Part shown: in pieces, positions 55,401 to 64,000 of the stretch
Numbering within the stretch: the first letter of the stretch is position 1
How the letters are laid out: the number at the start of each line of letters is the position of its first letter
Origin: Musa acuminata AAA Group
Lineage: Eukaryota; Streptophyta; Magnoliopsida; Zingiberales; Musaceae
Direction of reading: 5' to 3'
NCBI RefSeq assembly: GCF_036884655.1
Contig: NC_088339.1
Span: 29,597,001-29,661,000, forward strand
DNA length: 64,000 nucleotides
Position numbers and translations under genes: made by a program
The notes under the pieces: model-generated
The model's database searches: none
Seen by the model: the letters and a program-made list of their open reading frames with translations, nothing else
What the model was told of the DNA's origin: nothing

Positions 55401-58400
55401 CTTCTTTCTCGGCATCAGACTCCAAGGTATTGCGTGCATCCGCATGGTTTTCTGCTTCACTAGTGACTTCATCCATGCAGTTTGCACGAGATAATGATAC
55501 CCGTAATTTACCAGTATCCAGCAAGATGTCTGCTTGACTGAATGCTCCAGCTTTAGTATGGTTCTGATTTTGTGGTTCAGAGTCCACTTGCAGAGACTCT
55601 GAATCTTGAACTGTATTAATAAGAGTGACATCACATGACACAGAATTCCTAGGTTTAACTATTTCAGTTTTTTCATCCCATGTAACAGAATATGATCTGA
55701 CAGCACTAGACCTATGCGGTGAACCTTGATTAGAACTATCACCCAATCGCCCTTTTGAATTGTCATGTGAACCATTTGCGTTCAGATCACTATGATTGCA
55801 CAGAATCTCAGATTCTGACACTTCATTGTCTTTCAACCCACCAGGCACTGCCGAATTATTTACATCTAATGTTTGTTCCCTGATCCTGGAACCAAAAGAT
55901 GGAGATCTACTAGAAAATTCAGAATTTAGTCCTGCATCATGTACTGATGCATCCTCAGTTGTAAAGCTTTGCCCATCGATGCTGGGGGATGCAAACCTTG
56001 TGCTGCGACAAGCATAACAAAGTTCAGGAACACAAATGTTTCATGTTAGTCCCATAGTCCATGATAAAGAACCAGAAATGTTAGCTTAAGAAATAGAAAA
56101 CCAAATCAAAGAGACAGTACCTGCTATTTTTGCAGGATATGTAGGCTTCACGTTGAACTTCTCCAATTCTAGGTTGTGATCCTTTCCTCTGAACATAAAT
56201 ATATCATGCAAGATCTTAAGATCAAGCATAGAAATTTTTGGTTATTGCATAAGCAAGTCTAAAGATTTGGTGGGTGAATTTCAGTAGTTTCTAATTAGAT
56301 GCAACTTTAAGAGTACATGTGCACAACAGGTAAAATATCAAGTTGTCATAACTTTATGGTCTGAGTTATTCCTAATAATCTTTGTGCATATTGGTAAATA
56401 CCTTGCTGACCTAAACAAGCCTAGTTAGATAAGGATTCTAAACCAAGTTACATACCATGCTGACCTAAACAAGCCTAGTTAGATAGGAGGAGCACAGCTA
56501 GTCTATAAATATAGATCCCTCTTCTCTATCTCTCCACTCACTGAAAGGCAATAGAGGATCCCCAAAGGTCTCTTGTTGCCAATAGAGTAAGGAGAAAGAA
56601 GTGCAGTGAATCAGCTCAGTCTCATGTGGATTGAGGATTGTTTAGTTGTAGGTCTGACACACATGAAGCACAGGGCAACAATCCAATGGCACAAGGTATC
56701 CCTATTGTTCATTGGCTTTACATAACTATCAGAATATAGATTCTAAAAGTAATTTCATGGGGGTAAAAGTATTTTAGTGTTTTCGGCCCATGAACTAACG
56801 GTGGTTATGGCCAGTTAAGAAAGGAACTCTCCTTATGTTTCAGAGACAAGGACTTTGGCTCCATTGAGCAAATCATGTAATGAAAACCAAACATAACCAA
56901 TTAAGAATAATAAAATCACTTCCTAACTAAAATATCAGAGGACAGATTTTTACATCAACTGCCCAGATGATGGCACTTTATTTAAGCTGTGGTTTGTGAC
57001 TCCTAGTTCTTACCAGTTACATTCTGTGCCCAGCTACCACCATATTGACTCCAGCTGTATGTGTTGATTGACTATATCATTCATTATCAAGTTAATTATA
57101 CATTTCAAAAGTTTCATCCTATCTAATCACCATTTAAAGCCCTTTTACCAGTTGATATAATAGGAAATAGACACCTGAAATTTAAAAGAAACAAGCACCT
57201 GGATTTTCTGAACTTTTTCTCTTTGTAGACCTTCAGCTTTTTCTGTTTCTGATGCAGCCCATGCCCTCCTAAAATACGATGGATCTGAATATCTCTTCAG
57301 ACAAGCTCCAGTACCATGATGATCAAATCTGAATAGCGGGAGATACTTTTAATTTATTGACAACAAAGCAGAGAAATTATCAGAACACATAATTCAATCA
57401 TTGCCAAACAAAACATACTTGTCAAGCAAGTACAACTGTGGTGGCTCACGACATTCTTCATACGATTCAATCATAAAATATGGCAACTCACTGGGCACAA
57501 GTTGGCTTTTCTCATCTTGAAGACGGGCATGCCATTTGGAACCTGAAATCTGATAATTTAGTATGGAGAAAGACATCTTATAACTATAAGTTATTTTGAG
57601 TACCCTGATGCTAAAGAACTCTATAACTGTAATTAGCGCTTTTGCACCTGAATTTAAAATTTTTATAGTATGCATGGATAAAATATGTCAATAGAATGAT
57701 ACCTGCAACATATGCAAAATGTATATGGCTTCTCTGTCCTTTAACAGCCTTCTCAACGAATGGAAGTGCAAATTCTATATTCTGTATTCTTGTAGATATT
57801 TTATGCCCTCTTGCAGCTGTAGCTGTTACTTGTTCATGCAAGTCATGGAAGACATCTGCAGCAAATCTATTATATTTCCAGGTTCATCTCAGTAGAGGCA
57901 TATAGAAAATATTCAAAATATAGTGCACAGAATATCATGAGAAAAATCAGAAAAAGGAAAAATTATGTAAATCAATACCATCCAAAGGAAGCAGAAATAA
58001 CAATAAGAATAACTGACATAACGAAACAACTATAATAAAAAATAAAGCAGTTGGAAGATCAAGTTATTTAAAACTGAGAAACATAATCTAATGAGCAGAG
58101 TACATAAATAAAAATCTTGAAGCACATTGGACCAAGGAGGTATCACACCGATTAGGACTAGCATTCAGCACATAAAAAAAAACGTAGCCAGGATTGAAGA
58201 GCACGGAGCATTCAGCTATTGCTTGCATCATATAGCTAAAATCCAGGTGATAAGACTTGCAATTACTTTTCTGCTGAGCTGATATCTAATTGCCAAACCA
58301 CATGTTGTATCCTCACATTCTTCTCTCACGATAACTATGGCTGGGGAGACTTCCCTTTTGTGGGGACTGCACCAGACTGTTGCACCTTTATAGCAACTGT

Positions 58401-59730
58401 TGCACAATGAGCCCAAATCAAAACCACAGGCTTTGATACCAACCGTCTGCGTTACTTCTATCATGGAGAGTGCATCAGACAGACAATGGAAATCAATATA
58501 GTAATTGTGCTCCATACGAGTGATTAGTTCAATCATGATCTTTGGTTTCCTATCCATTGCTTAGATCTTAGCCATTAGCATCTATGTTTTACAGCTTATA
58601 ATTAAGACACCGATATAATCCAAATGATTAAGCTCATAAGTTATATAGCAACATCAACATTGCCAAACCATCCTTTATTTTATTACCATGTTCACTGTTA
58701 TTCTCGAGTGATCTTAACATTACCATCTTCACTAACCACTTACCTCACTTCCCCATCTTTCTATCCTTGAGAACATTTGCAGGTTCTCAACTTATCAAAT
58801 TCTAAATAAAATAAAGAAAATAAAAGAACCATTCTTTCAGCAAATCCGTTTTGACATAGGACGTGAAGAATCTGCTTTTATGTCATTCTCTAACCTAAAA
58901 TTTACTCCAGAAGCATAACAATAGCAGAGACCTTCATTGAATTTGTGAGGTATAAGCTGCACTTGCAGCTTTACTCCGCAATGTTGCGGGCCAAGTTCAG
59001 AACCGACACATGCCGTCGTCGTATCACCCAAATGATCCATCATCAGGCAGATCTATTCATTGTTATGAGTCCAGCTAGATCGCACATGGGTTGAAGTTGA
59101 TGCAAGCCACCTTTACGAGCTGCAACAATAATGTTCACTTGCGAGTACGAGACATGTGAGCCCACCAACTCACCAACTCTAGAGGTGGTCTTCCTTCTGA
59201 TCAGTTAAAAGCAACCACATCCAACAAAAATGCCTCCATCATTCACTAGTAAGCAAACGAGTCGAGATCACCATTTCACAGGAGGAAAAGGAAATTTGAT
59301 GAATGGTGAGGAATAAGAAGTCTATATAGCCCATTGCAACACCGCAAATAACTTTTATGACCATAGAATTCACAAAGTAAGATGAACTCCAAATTAACTA
59401 TACCCAAAAGCATCGGAAAGGGGCTTTAAGCCAATTCGAGAACCATCGAGCAAAAATTCGTCCCAGAAGACGCAGCTTTTTGAACGAGTCGAGCAGCAGA
59501 ACAAATCAAAAGGAGAAACGAACGAGCAAGAAAGGAAACAAGAAGCGAATCAAAGAAAGGGTTACTTACTCCGTAAGGTCGCCCAGCTGCCGCAGTATCC
59601 CGACGAGCCCCGCGACCGCGACGCCATCCAAGATCGCCTTGGAATCGTCCTTATCGGATTTACCCTCATCGTAAAGCTTCGCATCTCCCAGCCGGAACTC
59701 GTTCCTCACCTGGAGCCGGACGAGCGGCAT
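52485..59730 (-). CDS. SCAR/WAVE family protein (Arp2/3 activator)
   Basis: SCAR/WAVE activates Arp2/3 to nucleate branched actin. A standard model is complement(join(52485..52521,52602..52630,53168..53269,53377..56002,56121..56188,57199..57328,57419..57542,57703..57866,59570..59730)), about 1,146 aa. The SCAR homology domain fills exons 1-5: [80 protein letters not shown]. The huge exon 6 encodes a long Ser-rich region and near its end [11 protein letters not shown]. Exon 7 encodes the start of the WH2, LLRQIRNK. The last two exons give a tail without the usual central and acidic motif in this frame. Another frame of the same exons encodes [18 protein letters not shown], close to the expected AILEKANAIRQ and acidic end, running to 52462. 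All junctions through exon 7 are GT-AG and in frame. The 3' exon choice is uncertain. Confidence 0.9.
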
Positions 59731-59968
59731 CGCTCGCTTCCACGACGACCGCCGCCACCCCTCTCGCCGGCCACGGAGGACTTCGAACCGAAGCGGCGCT
59801 CCCACGGCCGTCGGGAATGAACCCAAGCTTCTGGAAGCGACGACGGCGGCGAGAAGGCAACGGCTTAACTGTCGGAACTCCGCACTCTTTTCGAACTCTT
59901 CCTCTCACTGCTGTCGCTACGAAGCGCTGCTTTCAGTTGCGTTGGGTGTCTTCTTCGGCCGCTGCCGC

Positions 59969-59983
<15 letters not shown>

Positions 59984-60027
<44 letters not shown>
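59984..60027. repeat. (TA)n microsatellite upstream of SCAR
   Basis: A TA run of about 44 bp, about 250 bp upstream of the SCAR start, in its likely promoter region. Confidence 0.9.
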
Positions 60028-60029
<2 letters not shown>

Positions 60030-60030
<1 letters not shown>

Positions 60031-62359
60031 GTGAAGAATATATAAAAGAACACAAATATTTTTTTAACAGTTTCCTTTTTATTTATAATAATTTTGTATA
60101 TTCTATAAAATTAAGGACTAAAAAGGACAAGATTTTCCGAATATGACGTCATAAAAAATTATAACTCAGCTGTAATTTTTCATAATAAAAACAAGAAAAG
60201 CAAAATATATGTGCATTATTATCACGATAACGAAGAAGAGGAGAAAGGATTGGGTACATTAGGTGGGACACGATGTCGGGAAGGGGATCCATCATCACAC
60301 AACAATGATTGATTTGGGTGGGGGAGGGATCAAGAAGTCTTCTACTAACCATATCAAATTAAGTGATTAATAAAGGATTAATTAAGCTTGATGACCATAA
60401 CAATTTCTTCCTCGGCCTGTGTGTTATGATCCTCTTCCGTAGCAAACACTCTAAGAACGTAAATGACAACGAACACGCCCCAAATGCTGCCTGTCCACGT
60501 TTTGTTTTGATTGGAAGGTGAAGACTAAAACAACAAGAAAATACTAAGACAATAATAACAAAAGGAGACACGTGCTTACGCATGTGACACCAATGTGCGT
60601 AAAGTCAACAGGAAAAAATAGTATGATATCACTGTCACAGTAAATAAAGATGATGATCGGATCACAAAGGAATCTTTTACCACTAAATTAATGATCATCA
60701 GCACACAACTCAAAGCTAAGTTGTGCACCCCATAAGTGAACTTACGCAAAGAAGAGGTAGCAAACATGCATATGACTTCCATACAAAATATTATACAACA
60801 GGTACACTTCAACTTGCATTTTCATTGTAGTCTTTTGGTCAAACCACATGAACCTCTCTTCGTCTCCTTATCATGTGGCAATAAAATAAGGTTAGCCCTA
60901 TTCAAAACACTCTGCAGCATCAGTTTGGAAGGAAAGAGCAGCAAGCAGCACAGCACAAGGTTTCAATGTTTTACTTCTCCAAGTCTGGTAACAGCCAAAG
61001 TGCATGCAATGATTGAGCTTGTGAAGCAGCAGCAGCACTGCACGATGTACGTGCTCATGGTGAGTTAAGATCAGAACCTGGAGAAGCTAGTTTCTTCCCG
61101 AGGTTCCATGCTTTTACCCTTCCCAAGTCTGGTAACACCTAAAATGCATGCAATGATTGAGCTTGTCTTCTGGCAAAGGAAGGGCATGATGATGCATGAA
61201 ATGTGTCTCCTGGCTGCAGTGTCCTCCCACGGCAGAAAGCTCCATGGCCCATGCACCAACGTGATGTGAGTTGTCAGTTCTAGATGTACTGTAATAGTAG
61301 GTCAGATGTGGTCAGAGTCTGTGGCGTGGGTTCTTTGTTGAGCAGCGTGGATGACGGATCATGTCTTATTGTTTAAGCTGGAGCTGGTAAGCTAGGTTTC
61401 AGTAATCTAAACCTTTCTGCAGTGGAGCCACCATTGATGTACCTTGGGATCCCAAGTTTCTCTATTACAGAGTGACGCCACTGCCTCGGTGGTCTCAGCA
61501 GCCTTGATTTGCTTCATGGTTTCATGACCCTTCTGTAACGCACAAGATATGTGCAGACAAGAGGATAAGCTTTCGATGGAAACGACATATGTGTACGCAG
61601 GAAGTGGATTCTCCATGCAGCATGAAGGTCCATGGCATTTCGTGCTTCATAGTTATACCTTAGTCGGTATTCGAAATGAGCACTATGTTCTCTGCAAGAC
61701 TTTCCTACATAAACATATTCTAGAAGACTATAATCATTATACAGCTACGGAGATTAAATTAGTTTGAAATCTTTAATTTAGTATAACAAAAGAGGAGATG
61801 TATATGATACATATTTATGATTTTTTTTTCATTCTCATGATATTCTTATATAATAAATATTTGATATGCCATTTTTGAATTTTTTTTTTCCAAGATGTCC
61901 ATTTATTATATTTATCAATTAACTTCCGTCATATTTCCTAAAGACACAATAGCAATTCTTGTCCTTTTTAGTGGATCAGCTCATAAGATAAATCTGTCCG
62001 ATGATTTAGCCTCAAAAAGGGCCTGTGAGTTCTTTAACCCAATAGCCTCCTTCAGTCAACTAGGACAGCACTTGGGCCTTCAATTAGTGTCGTCATGTTG
62101 ATGTTTATCTGTAACGAGATGTTGGAGGATATAAAAATGTCAATTAAGTATATGCTTAGATAGATGTTGTAAACTGGACTTGAGGGTCTACCGATCTGCT
62201 TCGATTCATCAACAAATATAACTAAGGGGTAATCAAACCTGGATTAGATGAGTCGATAGACTTAGCGAATACATGTTTGAAGCTTGCAGATACGCTCGAT
62301 AACGATGCATGATAGAAGTTGTTATTAAACCCTTGGGGTTTTTATTGGCACATGGTGTG
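60030..62359. other. Intergenic region
   Basis: No gene is recognised. A direct duplication of about 44 bp lies at about 60979-61022 and 61123-61166, sharing CCAAGTCTGGTAACA and GCATGCAATGATTGAGCTTG. The part next to 62359 is probably the 3' flank of the peroxidase gene. Confidence 0.5.
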
Positions 62360-63477
<1,118 letters not shown>

Positions 63478-63566
63478 GGGTGATCGACGGACAACCTGAT
63501 ACCACCCAAGTGAACCGCCAAAGGAAGCCTAAGCTGAGGTGAGAAGAAAGCCTCTCCATGGCAAGG

Positions 63567-63574
63567 TATATATA
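63567..63574 (-). promoter_or_regulatory. TATA box of the peroxidase gene
   Basis: TATATATA on the minus strand, about 90 bp upstream of the peroxidase ATG. It would give a 5'UTR of about 60 bp. Confidence 0.7.
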
Positions 63575-63579
63575 GCAGT

Positions 63580-64000
63580 CACCGTGTTTGCATGGCTCTC
63601 AAATATCAAGGGTACGTGGAATTCAAACATGGCTGCGCAAAGACCTGCATGTCACATGTACTCGCCATCCAATTAGCTAAGTGTTAAGAGTCAGCAAATG
63701 CTAACCTCGATGGTCACACACAGCTGCCTTCACGCCACTCTCTGTGGAATCGAACGTGTTCGAAGCATGAGGGTTCAATTTGGCTAGTACTATGTGTGCT
63801 GCGGAGTTGGCCACATCATATAGTTTATGGCATGATTGCATGGAGACAACTAACAACTGGACGAGCATCAAGAAGAGCAGCCTTCTTCTTTGACTACGTA
63901 AACGAATCTGCATGCATGTGCGGGACGGATCGGGGCCCACATCGTTGACTCTACATGCTTTGACTGGCAGAACTCTTGTATGGATGCCCGTGACGAGCTG
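63580..64000. other. Upstream region of the peroxidase gene
   Basis: No gene is seen. An open frame here on the minus strand has no ATG and no domain. This is the probable promoter. Confidence 0.5.

Noticed and set aside
58228..58557. Open frame of 109 codons in the first SCAR intron
   Set aside because: It has no recognised domain and lies between well-supported exons.
63701..63940. Minus-strand frame of 79 codons upstream of the peroxidase
   Set aside because: It begins at GTG, has no domain and lies in the likely promoter.

Overview
The window is nuclear DNA of a flowering plant. The genes have many short GT-AG introns, the spacers are AT-rich, and the coding exons are GC-richer, most clearly in the peroxidase, the PYL receptor and the glutamate receptor. 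The gene forms and base composition suggest a monocot. Musa or a related Zingiberales plant is my best guess, but this is inference and was not tested by any search.

Layout. 1-6.7 kb is mostly gene-poor, with one doubtful small ORF on the minus strand at 2.5-2.8 kb and a foldback or MITE-like element at 3.9-4.4 kb. At 6.76-7.34 kb (-) is ribosomal protein eL37. At 9.07-12.34 kb (-) is the catalytic subunit of protein phosphatase 1. At 15.3-22.15 kb (+) is a divergent phosphatidylinositol phosphate kinase-like gene with several catalytic motifs changed; one intron holds the 3' end of an RTE-type LINE. At 26.6-27.0 kb (-) is a canonical MIR319 gene with its TATA box. 27-31.4 kb is AT-rich and holds a decayed copia-like LTR with a primer-binding site. 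At 31.44-37.08 kb (-) is a UBA-domain protein gene, with a non-autonomous hAT element in an intron. At 38.33-40.37 kb (-) is an ABA receptor (PYL). At 41.45-41.91 kb (-) is a DUSP12-like zinc-domain protein, probably with a remote 5'UTR exon near 43.7 kb. At 44.37-45.96 kb (-) is a TBL/DUF231 polysaccharide O-acetyltransferase-like gene, and at 46.28-49.47 kb (+), divergent from it, is a glutamate receptor-like channel. At 52.46-59.73 kb (-) is a SCAR/WAVE gene whose 3' end seems to be out of frame. At 62.36-63.48 kb (-) is a secreted class III peroxidase.

These genes form no operon or cluster. Each is an ordinary stand-alone plant gene. Loose themes are signalling (PP1, PIP kinase-like protein, PYL, GLR), actin control (SCAR), the cell wall (TBL, peroxidase) and translation (eL37).

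The points most worth following up are the inactivated-looking PIP kinase, an in-frame 57-bp duplication over a PYL splice acceptor next to the latch loop, the broken reading frame at the SCAR C-terminus, an in-frame 51-bp duplication in the GLR tail, and the transposon remnants.
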